From Oceaniglobus trochenteri (GTDB lineage: Bacteria; Pseudomonadota; Alphaproteobacteria; Rhodobacterales; Rhodobacteraceae), in assembly GCF_020529025.1 (NCBI RefSeq), contig NZ_JACNMM010000005.1, positions 62,001-126,000 of the forward strand: 64,000 nt of DNA. The letters run 5' to 3'. This document shows positions 16,677-26,059 of this stretch, piece after piece. Position 1 is the first letter of the stretch. Each line of letters starts with the position of its first letter. A model generated the notes under the pieces. That model was not told the origin of the DNA. It did no database searches and saw nothing but the letters and a program-made list of their open reading frames with translations. The position numbers and the translations under genes were made by a program.

Positions 16677-17095
16677 GTTTTCGGGGGAATCGAATAGGTC
16701 AGGCTGGCGCGCGCCACGGGCGGTTCAACCCCGACCGAGCGGATCAGCACATCCCCCACCGCCAGGGCCCGCCCCAGCTTCAAGAGCCGCGCCTCGGCCA
16801 GAAGATCGCCCCCCGCGGCGGGCTTGCGCATGAAATCGATCGCGCAATTCGTTGTCACGGTCAGCGCCTTCGGCCCGATCCGCGACAGGATCGCCAGGTA
16901 GATCGCCACATCGGCCAGCGCGAACATGGTCGGCCCCGACACGGTGCCGCCTGGGCGCAGGTGGCGTTCGGCCACCCGCAGGCGCAGGATCAGGCCGTCC
17001 GACGTTACCGATTCAACGGCGAAATCCTCGCTCACCTGCGAAAACTCGGTGTCCAGAAACTCCCGCAGCGCGGTGGCGTCCATGGCGATGGTCAT
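16673..17095 (-). CDS. PaaI-type hotdog-fold thioesterase, 140 aa
   Basis: Small acyl-CoA thioesterase of the PaaI/YigI class. The hotdog signature GGTVSGPTMFALADVAIY sits around residue 50, and the C-terminal strands ALTVTTNCAIDFMRKPA follow. The start MTIAMDA at 17095 has GGAAGGGA upstream; a longer frame to 17437 has no family similarity. The substrate is unknown. Confidence 0.85.
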   Translation of the reverse strand: MTIAMDATALREFLDTEFSQVSEDFAVESVTSDGLILRLRVAERHLRPGGTVSGPTMFALADVAIYLAILSRIGPKALTVTTNCAIDFMRKPAAGGDLLAEARLLKLGRALAVGDVLIRSVGVEPPVARASLTYSIPPKT

Positions 17096-17297
17096 GCTGT
17101 GCGTCCCTTCCTTGCGCCCCCAAGGTTGCGCCAATCGCCGCGAAGGGCAAGGCGGTGATCCCGCGCAGCCCCATTTGCGCCCCGACACCTGCCCTGGCGC
17201 CTTCAATAGGCCGTTGGCCCGTCTTGCCCCCATGCAGCACCTGTCATAGGTATCACCGACGCCGGTTTGACCGGGGGTGAAAACAGCAGGGGGCACC

Positions 17298-19148
17298 ATG
17301 GCCAAGAGCGCGGCACGCAAGACATCCAACATCTTCGTCTGGATCATCGTCTTGCTTTTGATCGTCGGACTTGCCGGTTTCGGCGCGGGCGGCTTTGGCG
17401 GCACGGTGCGCAGCATCGGCAAGGTGGGCGATACCAAAATTCCGGTCGACCGCTATGCCCAGGCACTGCAACAGGAACTGCGCACCCTCGAAGCACAGAC
17501 CGGCCGCCGCTTTACCCTGGCCGAGGCACAGGCCTTCGGGCTGGACCGTGCCGTCCTGCAACAGGTGGTGGCCACCGCCGCGCTTGAGGACGAGGCCGAC
17601 AGCCTGGGCCTTTCCGTCGGGGACGAGGCCGTGCGCCGCGAGGTTCTGCGCGTTCCCGCCTTTCAGTCGCTGTCCGGCGGGTTCGACCGTGACGCCTATG
17701 AAAGCGCCCTGCGCCGCAATGGCCAGACCGTGGCCGAGTTCGAGGCAGGCATCCGCCACGACACCGCCCGCAGCCTGCTGCAAGGGGCCGTGGTCGCCGG
17801 GGCCGGCACGCCCGAGGTGCTGAGCGATACGCTTTATACCTTCGCGCGCGAAACCCGCGATTTCACCTATATCCCCCTGCGCGCCGATGACCTGGAAACG
17901 CCCCTTGGCGAACCCGACGATGCCGCGCTTCAGGCCTTCTACGACGAAAACCACGACATGTTCACCCTGCCTGAACGCCGCCGCATCACCTATGCCTGGC
18001 TGAGCCCGCAGATGGTGGTGGACGATGTAGAGGTGGACGAGGACGCCCTGCGCGCGCTCTATGACGAGCGGATCGACGAATATGTCCAGCCCGAGCGCCG
18101 CCTGGTCGAACGCCTGGTCTTCGGCACCGAAGAGGAAGCCGCCGAGGCAAAAGCCGCCATCGAGGCCGAGGAAACCGATTTTGACACCCTGGTCGAGGAA
18201 CGCGGGCTGGAACTGGCCGACATCGACCTTGGCGATCTGTCGCGCGATCAGCTTGGCCGCGCCGCCGATGCCGTGTTCGCGCTGGACGGTCCCGGCGTGG
18301 CCGGGCCGGTGGAAACCGATCTTGGCCCGGCGCTGATCCGCGTCAACGGTATCCTTGCCGCCCATGAAACCACCTTTGAAGAGGCCCGCGAAGACCTGCT
18401 GGCCGAATTCGCAGACGGCGCGGCCCGCCGCCTTGTCAGCGAACAGATCGAACCGGTCGACGATCTTCTGGCCGGCGGCGCCACGCTTGAGGATGTAGCC
18501 AAGGAAACGCCGCTGCAACTGGGCGAGGTTCTGCTGAGCGACGACAGCGACGACCCCATCACCCGCTACGAGGAATTCCGCGCCGCCGCCGAGGCCGCCG
18601 AAACCGGGGACTTCCCCGAGATCGAGCAACTGGCCGATGGCGGCATCTTCGCCCTGCGGCTGGATGAAATCGTGCCCCCCACCCTGCAACCCTTCGAAGA
18701 CGTGAAGGTGGCCGTGATCGGCGCCTGGGAAACCGCGGAAACCGCCAAGGCGCTGACCGCCCAGGCCGAAGCTATGAAAGAGGCGATCGAAGGTGGCCAG
18801 GGCATGTTCTCGGGGCCCGTCGAAACCGTGACCCAGACCGACGTGCTGCGCGATGCCTTCATCGAGGACACGCCGCAATCCCTGGTCACCGCCGTCTTCG
18901 ACATGGAGCCGGGCGAGGTGCGCGTGGTCAGCGACGACACCGGCGCCTTCGTGGTGCGCCTCGATGCCATTGGCACGCCCGACCCCGAAGCCCCCGAGGC
19001 AAAGACCATCCTCGAAGGGTTCCGCCAGCAGACCTCGCAAAGCTATGCCCAGGACATGATCGACGCCTTCACCCTGGCCATCGAGAACCGCGCCGGGATC
19101 GAGCTGAACCAGACCGCCATCAACGCCGTTCACGCACAATTCCCGTAG
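17298..19148 (+). CDS. PpiD-like periplasmic peptidyl-prolyl isomerase/chaperone, 616 aa
   Basis: Membrane-anchored foldase of the SurA_N/parvulin type. One transmembrane helix (about residues 12-32, IFVWIIVLLLIVGLAG) anchors the protein; the N-terminal chaperone domain follows, with a degenerate PPIC-type domain in the middle and a helical C-terminal region. Length fits PpiD of Rhodobacterales. The start is ATG 17298 (MAKSAARK); an in-frame GTG at 17277 is less likely. Upstream of trpE with a 7-bp gap, so probably cotranscribed. Confidence 0.85.
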   Translation: MAKSAARKTSNIFVWIIVLLLIVGLAGFGAGGFGGTVRSIGKVGDTKIPVDRYAQALQQELRTLEAQTGRRFTLAEAQAFGLDRAVLQQVVATAALEDEADSLGLSVGDEAVRREVLRVPAFQSLSGGFDRDAYESALRRNGQTVAEFEAGIRHDTARSLLQGAVVAGAGTPEVLSDTLYTFARETRDFTYIPLRADDLETPLGEPDDAALQAFYDENHDMFTLPERRRITYAWLSPQMVVDDVEVDEDALRALYDERIDEYVQPERRLVERLVFGTEEEAAEAKAAIEAEETDFDTLVEERGLELADIDLGDLSRDQLGRAADAVFALDGPGVAGPVETDLGPALIRVNGILAAHETTFEEAREDLLAEFADGAARRLVSEQIEPVDDLLAGGATLEDVAKETPLQLGEVLLSDDSDDPITRYEEFRAAAEAAETGDFPEIEQLADGGIFALRLDEIVPPTLQPFEDVKVAVIGAWETAETAKALTAQAEAMKEAIEGGQGMFSGPVETVTQTDVLRDAFIEDTPQSLVTAVFDMEPGEVRVVSDDTGAFVVRLDAIGTPDPEAPEAKTILEGFRQQTSQSYAQDMIDAFTLAIENRAGIELNQTAINAVHAQFP

Positions 19149-19155
19149 GCCCGAC

Positions 19156-20667
19156 ATGCAACTGACGCCCACATTCGACGCCTTCGCCGAAGGCTTTGCA
19201 CGCGGCGAGAACCAGGTGGTCTATGCCCGCCTGGCGGCCGACCTCGACACGCCGGTCTCGCTGATGCTGAAACTGGGCGAGGCACGCGCCGATACCTTCG
19301 TCCTGGAATCGGTGACGGGCGGCGAGGTGCGCGGGCGCTATTCGATCATCGGCCTGAAACCCGACCTGATCTGGCAATGCCACGGCGAAACCAGCCGCAT
19401 CAATCGCGAGGCCCGCTTCGACCCCGATGCCTGGAGCGACCTTGAGGGCGCGCCGCTGGAGACCCTGCGCGCGCTGATCGCCGAAAGCCGCATCGCCCTG
19501 CCCGACGATCTGCCCGCTGCCGCCGCCGGCCTGTTCGGCTACCTCGGGTATGACATGATCCGGCTGGTGGAACACCTGCCCAACGTGAACCCCGACCCCC
19601 TGGGCCTGCCCGATGCGGTGATGATGCGCCCCTCGGTCGTGGCGGTGCTGGACGGGGTCAAGGGCGAGGTGACGGTGGTTTCCCCCGCATGGGCCAACAG
19701 CGGGCTGTCGGCGCGCGCCGCCTATGCCCAGGCGGCCGAGCGGGTGATGGACGCGGTGCGCGACCTGGAACGCGCGCCCAAGGGCGAATCCCGCGACCTG
19801 GGCGACGAATTCGCCGCGCCCGAGCTGGTGTCGAATTTCACCCATGCCGCCTATCTGGAGGCGGTCGAGAAGGCCAAGGACTATATCCGCCAGGGCGACA
19901 TCTTCCAGGTGGTGCCCTCTCAACGCTGGCAGGTGCCCTTCACCCTGCCGCCCTTCTCGCTCTACCGCTCGCTCAGGCGCACCAACCCGTCGCCCTTCAT
20001 GTTCTATTTCAACTTCGGCGGCTTCCAGGTGATCGGCGCCTCGCCGGAAATCCTCGTGCGGGTCTTCGGCGGTGAAATCACCATCCGCCCGATTGCCGGA
20101 ACCCGCCCCCGCGGCGCCACCCCCGAACAGGACCGCGCCAACGAGGCCGACCTGCTGGCCGACAAGAAGGAACTGGCCGAACACCTGATGCTGCTGGATC
20201 TGGGCCGCAACGACGTGGGCCGGGTGGCGAAAATCGGCACCGTGCGCCCCACCGAACAGTTCATCATCGAGAAATATTCCCACGTCATGCACATCGTCAG
20301 CAACGTGGTGGGCGAATTGCGCGAGGATCAGGACGCCCTCTCGGCCTTCTTCGCCGGGATGCCCGCAGGCACGGTTTCAGGCGCGCCCAAGGTGCGCGCG
20401 ATGGAGATCATCGACGAGCTGGAGCCGGAAAAGCGCGGCGTCTACGGCGGCGGCCTCGGGTATTTCAGCGCCGGGGGCGACATGGACATGTGCATCGCCC
20501 TGCGCACCGCCGTCCTGAAGGACGAAACCCTCTACATCCAGGCCGGAGGCGGCGTTGTCTATGACAGCGACCCCCAGGCGGAGTACGAGGAAACGGTCAA
20601 CAAATCCCACGCCATCCGCCGCGCCGCCGAGGACGCGGGGCGGTTTACGCGCAATTCCAACGGCTGA
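19156..20667 (+). CDS. trpE: Anthranilate synthase component I, 503 aa
   Basis: Forms anthranilate from chorismate with ammonia or glutamine supplied by TrpG; first step of tryptophan synthesis. The N-terminal domain has VLESVTGGE, the region of the tryptophan feedback site (LLES in other TrpE). The catalytic chorismate-binding domain has IRPIAGTRPRG, the HLMLLDLGRNDVGRV segment and GAPKVRAMEIIDELE. trpG does not follow in the window. The transcript ends in a type A element 20 nt after the stop. Confidence 0.96.
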   Translation: MQLTPTFDAFAEGFARGENQVVYARLAADLDTPVSLMLKLGEARADTFVLESVTGGEVRGRYSIIGLKPDLIWQCHGETSRINREARFDPDAWSDLEGAPLETLRALIAESRIALPDDLPAAAAGLFGYLGYDMIRLVEHLPNVNPDPLGLPDAVMMRPSVVAVLDGVKGEVTVVSPAWANSGLSARAAYAQAAERVMDAVRDLERAPKGESRDLGDEFAAPELVSNFTHAAYLEAVEKAKDYIRQGDIFQVVPSQRWQVPFTLPPFSLYRSLRRTNPSPFMFYFNFGGFQVIGASPEILVRVFGGEITIRPIAGTRPRGATPEQDRANEADLLADKKELAEHLMLLDLGRNDVGRVAKIGTVRPTEQFIIEKYSHVMHIVSNVVGELREDQDALSAFFAGMPAGTVSGAPKVRAMEIIDELEPEKRGVYGGGLGYFSAGGDMDMCIALRTAVLKDETLYIQAGGGVVYDSDPQAEYEETVNKSHAIRRAAEDAGRFTRNSNG

Positions 20668-20686
20668 TCGGGTTGCACCTGCGGGA

Positions 20687-20720
20687 GCCTCCGGCGGGGA
20701 TATTTGAAGGACCAAAGATG
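20687..20720 (+). repeat. Dispersed 3'-end element, type A
   Basis: Core GCCTCCGGCGGGGATATTT, spacer GAAGG (one base longer than usual), end ACCAAAGATG. It begins 20 nt after the trpE stop, in sense with trpE. Confidence 0.75.
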
Positions 20721-20781
20721 AAAGCACCGTTCACCCCACCAACGGGCGGCGCGGCCCTGCGGCCTGGGCATGCCACTTCGC

Positions 20782-23700
20782 CTAACCCGCCGCCTTCACA
20801 TGCCTTGCCAGATCCTGGGCGATGGCGAAGGCGCCCTTGATCTTGTCGCCTGTCTTGGCCCAGTCGCGCAGGACGATGATCTTGTTGTCCTTCACTTTCG
20901 CCTGGCCCTTCTGTTCGCCGATGAACTCGACCAGGCCCGCGGGGTTGGCGAACCTGTCGTTGTGGAACTGGATCGTCGCGCCCTTCGGCCCGGCGTCCAG
21001 CTTGGCAATGCCGGCCTTCTTGCATTCGGCCTTGATGCGCACCACCAGAAGCAGGGTGTTCACCTCGCGCGGGAGCTTGCCGAAGCGGTCGATCAATTCG
21101 GCGGCGAAGCCCTCAAGCTCGACCTTCGAGGTCAGGCCCGACAACCGGCGATAGAGGCCCAGGCGCACGTCGAGGTCGGGGACGTAATCCTCGGGGATCA
21201 GGACCGGCACGCCCAGGTTGATCTGCGGCGCCCATTGGCCATCGTCGTCGGTCAGGCCCTCAAGCTCACCACGCTTGATCTTGGAGATCGCCTCTTCCAG
21301 CATCGACTGGTAAAGTTCATACCCCACCTCGCGCACCTGGCCCGACTGCTCCTCGCCCACCAGGTTGCCCGCGCCGCGAATGTCCAGATCCTGCGACGCC
21401 AGCGTGAACCCTGCACCCAGCGAATCGAGACTGCCCAGAACGCGCAGGCGCTTTTCGGCGGTGGGGGTCAGTTTCGTGCGCGGTTTCGTCGTCAGATAGG
21501 CATAGGCGCGGGTCTTGGACCGCCCCACCCGGCCGCGGATCTGGTAGAGCTGCGCCAGCCCGAACATATCGGCGCGATGCACGATCATCGTGTTTGCCGT
21601 GGGAATGTCGAGGCCGGATTCAACGATGGTGGTGGCCAGAAGCACGTCGTATTTGCCATCGTAGAAGGCGTTCATGCGGTCATCCAGCTCACCCGACGCC
21701 ATCTGGCCATTGGCGGTGATATAGCTGACCTCGGGGACGTGATCGCGCAGGAACTGTTCCATCTCGGGCAGATCGGCGATGCGCGGGACAACGACAAAGC
21801 TCTGCCCGCCCCGGTAATGTTCGCGCAGCAGCGCCTCGCGCAGGGTGATGGCGTCGAACTCCGAAACATAGGTGCGGATCGCCAGTCGGTCGACCGGCGG
21901 GGTGCCGATGATCGACAGGTCGCGCACGCCGGTCAGCGACAGTTGCAGGGTGCGCGGAATCGGCGTGGCGGTCAGGGTGAGGACATGTACATCGGTGCGC
22001 ATCTGTTTCAGGCGTTCCTTGTGGTTGACGCCGAAGTGCTGTTCCTCGTCGATCACCAGCAGGCCAAGGTTCTTGAACTTGATCGACTTGGCCAGAAGCG
22101 CATGGGTGCCGACGACGATATCGACCGTGCCATCGGCAATCCCCTGCCGGGTCAGCGCCGCATCGCGGGTGGACACGAAGCGCGACAGCTGCCGCACCTC
22201 GACCGGGAAGCCACGGAAGCGTTCGGCAAAGCCCTTGAAATGCTGGCGCGCCAGCAGGGTTGTCGGCGCGATCACCGCCACCTGATGGCCGTTCATCGCG
22301 GCCACGAAGGCGGCGCGCATGGCCACCTCGGTCTTGCCGAAACCGACATCGCCGCAGATCAGCCGGTCCATGGGCGATCCGGCGGCCAGGTCGGTCAGCA
22401 CGTCGTCGATGGCGCTCTGCTGATCGTCGGTTTCCTGGTAGGGGAAGCGCGCCGAGAAGGCATCCCACATGCCGTCGGGCGGCTCCATGATGGGGGCGCG
22501 GCGCAACAGGCGTTCGGCGGCCACCCGGATCAGGCGGTCGGCGATATCGCGGATGCGCTGTTTGAGGCGGGCTTTCTTCGCCTGCCAGGCCCCGCCCCCC
22601 AGTTTGTCGAGCAGGCCTTCGTCGTGGCCATAGCGCGACAGCAGTTCGACGTTTTCCACCGGCAAGTACAGCCGGTCACCCCCTGCATATTCCAGCAGGA
22701 TGCATTCGTGATCGGCCCCCAGCGCCTTGACCACCTCAAGCCCGCGGTAGACACCGACGCCGTGGTCCACATGCACGATCAGATCGCCGGGCGACAGGCT
22801 TTGGGTTTCGGTCAGGAAATTCTCGGCCCGCTTCTTGCGCTTGGTCGACCGGATCAGACGGTCGCCCAGCACATCCTGTTCGGAAATCACGGTCAGGCCC
22901 TTGCCCTCGAACCCGTGTTCCAGCGCCCAGACCACAAGGAACAGCCCGCCCCGCCCGTCGGGGATGTCGCGGAAATCCTCGATCGGGGTGGCACCGCCCA
23001 GCCCTTCATCCTCCAGCAGGCCGGTCAGACGTTCGCGCGCCCCTTCGGAGTAAGACGCGACAACAACTTGGTCCTTCTGGTGGCGGGCGCGCACATGGTT
23101 GGCCAGGGCTTCGAACAGGCTGATGTTTTCCTGTTGCCGCTCGGGCGAGAAGTTGCGCCCGATCCGCCCGCCCGCGTCGATCACGCCGGGCCCGGTGGCC
23201 TGGGGCAGCGGGTTGAGTTGCAGGCTGCGCCGCCCGGCAAGCGCCTTCGTCCAGGCGGCATCGTCAAGATAAAGCAGCCCCGGGGGCGCGGGTTTGTAAA
23301 CCGAATCCACGCGCTTCTTGCTGGTCATCGCCTCGCGGCGGTTGTCGTACTGATCGGCGATGCTGTCCCAGCGGGCCAGCCGCGCGCCGGTGCTTTGATC
23401 GTCCAGCATGAAGGTGGCGTTGGGCAGGTAGTCGAACAGCGTTTCCAGACGTTCGTGAAAGAACGGCAGCCAGTGTTCGATGCCCGCGTGCTTGCGCCCC
23501 GCGCTGACCGCTTCGTAAAGCGGGTCGTCGGTGCCCGCCGCGCCGAACTCGATCCGGTAATTCTGGCGGAAGCGGGTGATCGCCGCCTCGTCCAGGATCA
23601 CCTCGGAAACCGGGGCCAGGTCGATCACCGACAGCTTTTCGGTTGTGCGCTGGGTGGCCGGATCGAACCGGCGCGCGCCATCCAGAACGTCGCCGAAGAG

Positions 23701-24228
23701 ATCCAGCCGCACAGGCCCCAGATCGCCCGGCGCCCAGACGTCGATGATACCGCCGCGCACCGCATAGTCGCCCGGCTCCATCACCGTGGGCGCCTGGGTA
23801 AAACCCATGCGCACCAGGAAACCGCGCAGGCCCGCCTCGTCGATGCGCCCGCCCACGCGGGCCGAAAAGGCCGCCTCGCGCAGAACCTCGCGCGCCGGAA
23901 CCCGCTGGGTTGCCGCGTTCAGCGTGGTCAGCAGGATGAAGCGGCCCGGCATCCCATGCGCCAGCGCCGCCAGTGTCGCCATTCGCGTGGCCGAGATATC
24001 GGCGTTGGGCGACACCCGGTCATAGGGCAGGCAATCCCACCCCGGAAAGGTGATGACCGTGGCCTGGGGCGCGAAGAACTCAAGCGCGGCGCGGGTTGCC
24101 GCCAGCCTCTTGTCGTCGCGGGCCACATGCACGACCGGCCCTTCGCCCTTGGCCAGTTCGGCAGCGATCAGGCGGGCATCAAACCCCTCGGGGGCGCCAG
24201 AGACGGTGATATGGGCAGGATCGGACAT
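20782..24228 (-). CDS. mfd: Transcription-repair coupling factor Mfd, 1148 aa
   Basis: DNA translocase that removes RNA polymerase stalled at lesions and recruits UvrA. Domain order is complete: UvrB-homology region (1-350), RNA polymerase-interacting domain with the LIVHVDHGVGVYRG stretch near 480, RecG-like helicase motor with Walker A GDVGFGKTE and DEEQ box (DEEQHFGVNHKE), motif SGLDIPTANT, and the C-terminal TRCF domain. The start MSDPAHITV was preferred over an in-frame codon 12 residues upstream. Very long open frames on the opposite strand are compositional shadows. Confidence 0.97.
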   Translation of the reverse strand: MSDPAHITVSGAPEGFDARLIAAELAKGEGPVVHVARDDKRLAATRAALEFFAPQATVITFPGWDCLPYDRVSPNADISATRMATLAALAHGMPGRFILLTTLNAATQRVPAREVLREAAFSARVGGRIDEAGLRGFLVRMGFTQAPTVMEPGDYAVRGGIIDVWAPGDLGPVRLDLFGDVLDGARRFDPATQRTTEKLSVIDLAPVSEVILDEAAITRFRQNYRIEFGAAGTDDPLYEAVSAGRKHAGIEHWLPFFHERLETLFDYLPNATFMLDDQSTGARLARWDSIADQYDNRREAMTSKKRVDSVYKPAPPGLLYLDDAAWTKALAGRRSLQLNPLPQATGPGVIDAGGRIGRNFSPERQQENISLFEALANHVRARHQKDQVVVASYSEGARERLTGLLEDEGLGGATPIEDFRDIPDGRGGLFLVVWALEHGFEGKGLTVISEQDVLGDRLIRSTKRKKRAENFLTETQSLSPGDLIVHVDHGVGVYRGLEVVKALGADHECILLEYAGGDRLYLPVENVELLSRYGHDEGLLDKLGGGAWQAKKARLKQRIRDIADRLIRVAAERLLRRAPIMEPPDGMWDAFSARFPYQETDDQQSAIDDVLTDLAAGSPMDRLICGDVGFGKTEVAMRAAFVAAMNGHQVAVIAPTTLLARQHFKGFAERFRGFPVEVRQLSRFVSTRDAALTRQGIADGTVDIVVGTHALLAKSIKFKNLGLLVIDEEQHFGVNHKERLKQMRTDVHVLTLTATPIPRTLQLSLTGVRDLSIIGTPPVDRLAIRTYVSEFDAITLREALLREHYRGGQSFVVVPRIADLPEMEQFLRDHVPEVSYITANGQMASGELDDRMNAFYDGKYDVLLATTIVESGLDIPTANTMIVHRADMFGLAQLYQIRGRVGRSKTRAYAYLTTKPRTKLTPTAEKRLRVLGSLDSLGAGFTLASQDLDIRGAGNLVGEEQSGQVREVGYELYQSMLEEAISKIKRGELEGLTDDDGQWAPQINLGVPVLIPEDYVPDLDVRLGLYRRLSGLTSKVELEGFAAELIDRFGKLPREVNTLLLVVRIKAECKKAGIAKLDAGPKGATIQFHNDRFANPAGLVEFIGEQKGQAKVKDNKIIVLRDWAKTGDKIKGAFAIAQDLARHVKAAG

Positions 24229-24260
24229 GGCGGGTTCTTCCAGGGGGGGGCTGCGGCGCG

Positions 24261-24788
24261 TCAACCGCCCAGAGGCCCGACATCAAGGTTCTTGTACATG
24301 CCCCAAAGGGCCGTGACGAAGATCGACAGGATGCCGATCAACTGAGTGATGGTGCGTTGCCGGGTCAGCCGCCTTTGCAGGGCTTCGCCAGTGGCATCCT
24401 CAAGCTCGATCCGGCGGGCGGTGCCGAACGACAGCGCCCAGACCAGCGACAGGGGCAGCGCCATCAAGAGCACGGCCTGGGCGAACTCGACCCCGTACCA
24501 GACCGCCAGAAGCACCAGCGCCGTCAGCACCATCGACACCAGCGACACAAGGCCAAGCCCCGACACCTGCGCGATATAAAGCATCCGCGACACGTTGATG
24601 CGCGCGATCCGGTCAAGATCGGCTTCGGCCTGGCCGCCGAACCGGCGCGCCCGCGTCACCATGTCATAGGGCACGCCAAGCACCCAGTGTGACGTGGTGG
24701 ACCATACGGCGGCAAGGGCGATCCAGTACCACAGGTTGGAAAACGACCGCATGTCGATCTGCTCAAAAACGGTCGTGTACCAGTCCAA
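24261..24788 (-). CDS. Conserved integral membrane protein, 175 aa, TTG start
   Basis: Four hydrophobic segments (about 14-32, 75-97, 100-120 and 150-167) separated by a cytoplasmic loop rich in Arg and Asp. Function unknown; relatives in Rhodobacteraceae often carry the label component of SufBCD complex, for which I see no support (no Fe-S motif, no suf genes nearby). The start is taken as TTG at 24788, because AGGAG (24796-24800) sits at good spacing and the first residues are then LDWYTTVFEQ; an in-frame TTG 7 codons upstream lacks this. Follows mfd on the upstream side in the same direction. Confidence 0.7.
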   Translation of the reverse strand: MDWYTTVFEQIDMRSFSNLWYWIALAAVWSTTSHWVLGVPYDMVTRARRFGGQAEADLDRIARINVSRMLYIAQVSGLGLVSLVSMVLTALVLLAVWYGVEFAQAVLLMALPLSLVWALSFGTARRIELEDATGEALQRRLTRQRTITQLIGILSIFVTALWGMYKNLDVGPLGG

Positions 24789-24941
24789 ACCGCGGCTCCT
24801 GCGTTGCAATTCGGCGCGACACTATCCATGGCGGCGAGCGATGGCCAGCCCGCATTGCCGGGCGCGGCGATCAGCAGGCTTGAGGTGGCGCGCCATCCGT
24901 GCCACCCAAGGCTACCCCAGACGCATCAGCCCGAGAACGCC

Positions 24942-25934
24942 ATGACAATCGCCCCCTATCCCGCCGCCCGCTTCCGCCGCCTGAAATCCTCGGCCGCGCT
25001 GCGCGCCCTGTCCTGCGAGAACACGCTGAGCGTCGGCGATCTGATCTGGCCGGTCTTCGTGCGCGACGGCACGGGCCAGCGCACGCCGGTCGCCTCGATG
25101 CCCGGGGTCGATCGTCTGTCGGTCGATCTTCTGGTCGAGGCCGCGCAAGAGGCGGCCGACCTGGGCATCCCGGCGATCTGCATCTTTCCCTACACCGACC
25201 CGGCCCTGAAGACCCAGCTGTGCGAAGAGGCCTGGAACCCCGACAACCTGTCCAATCGGGCCATCCGCGCGATCAAGGCGGCCGTGCCCCAGCTTGCCAT
25301 CATGACCGACGTCGCGCTTGACCCCTACAACGTGAACGGCCACGACGGCATCGTGCGCGACGGCGTGATCGTGAACGACGAAACCGTCGAGGCGCTGGTG
25401 CGCATGGCCCTGGCCCAGGCCGAGGCCGGCGCCGACATCCTTGGCCCCTCGGACATGATGGACGGGCGGATCGGCGCCATGCGCGCGGCGCTTGAGGAAT
25501 GCGGTTTCCAGGATGTCGCCATCATGTCCTATGCCGCGAAATACGCCAGCGCCTTCTATGGCCCCTTCCGCGATGCGGTGGGCGCGACGGGGGCGCTGAG
25601 CGGTGACAAGAAGACATATCAGATGAACCCGGCCAATTCCGACGAGGCCCTGCGCCTGATCGAACGCGACCTGCGCGAGGGCGCCGACATGGTGATGGTG
25701 AAACCCGGCCTGCCCTATCTTGATATCTGCCGCCGCGCCAAGGACAGGTTCGGCGCGCCCACCTATGCCTACCAGGTGTCGGGCGAATACGCGATGATCC
25801 AGGCGGCGGCGGCCAAGGGCTGGATCGACGGCGCGCAGGTCATGGCGGAATCGCTGATCGCCTTCAAGCGGGCGGGATGCGACGGAATCCTGACCTATTT
25901 CGCCCCCGCCATGGCCCGCGCCCTGCGCGGATAG
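24942..25934 (+). CDS. hemB: Delta-aminolevulinic acid dehydratase (porphobilinogen synthase), 330 aa
   Basis: Condenses two 5-aminolevulinate molecules to porphobilinogen for heme, bacteriochlorophyll and cobalamin. The two Schiff-base lysines are K200 (SYAAKYAS) and K254 (MVKPG). The loop that binds zinc through three cysteines in other organisms reads DVALDPYNVNGHDG (123-136), with no cysteine, as in the metal-independent enzyme known from Rhodobacter capsulatus. The start MTIAPYPAARF at 24942 matches the family; an extension upstream does not. Confidence 0.96.
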   Translation: MTIAPYPAARFRRLKSSAALRALSCENTLSVGDLIWPVFVRDGTGQRTPVASMPGVDRLSVDLLVEAAQEAADLGIPAICIFPYTDPALKTQLCEEAWNPDNLSNRAIRAIKAAVPQLAIMTDVALDPYNVNGHDGIVRDGVIVNDETVEALVRMALAQAEAGADILGPSDMMDGRIGAMRAALEECGFQDVAIMSYAAKYASAFYGPFRDAVGATGALSGDKKTYQMNPANSDEALRLIERDLREGADMVMVKPGLPYLDICRRAKDRFGAPTYAYQVSGEYAMIQAAAAKGWIDGAQVMAESLIAFKRAGCDGILTYFAPAMARALRG

Positions 25935-25982
25935 TGCGGAACCCCGCGCAGGGTGGCATCCCTGCGTGACAGGCGGGCACTT

Positions 25983-26003
25983 TTCACCTAATGTTAAGGT
26001 GAA
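25983..26003. promoter_or_regulatory. 7-7-7 palindrome upstream of the SYLF lipoprotein gene
   Basis: TTCACCT-AATGTTA-AGGTGAA, perfect 7-bp arms, 57 bp before the gene. A separate 7-bp hairpin (CGCAGGG/CCCTGCG, 25947-25966) follows hemB. It could be an operator; the regulator is unknown. Confidence 0.35.
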
Positions 26004-26059
26004 TGGCCAGATAAGGCCATCACACGAGGCGAATACGGCAGTAAAAGGGCGAAACCCAC

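Noticed and set aside
17253-19172. 639-codon minus-strand frame opposite the PpiD-like gene
   Set aside because: Gly/His-rich translation with no motif; the plus-strand protein has a membrane anchor and family features.
20770-24345. 1191-codon open frame on the plus strand opposite mfd
   Set aside because: Mfd on the minus strand has every domain and motif; the opposite frame is low in hydrophobic pattern, rich in His/Gln/Arg, and is the usual GC-rich shadow.
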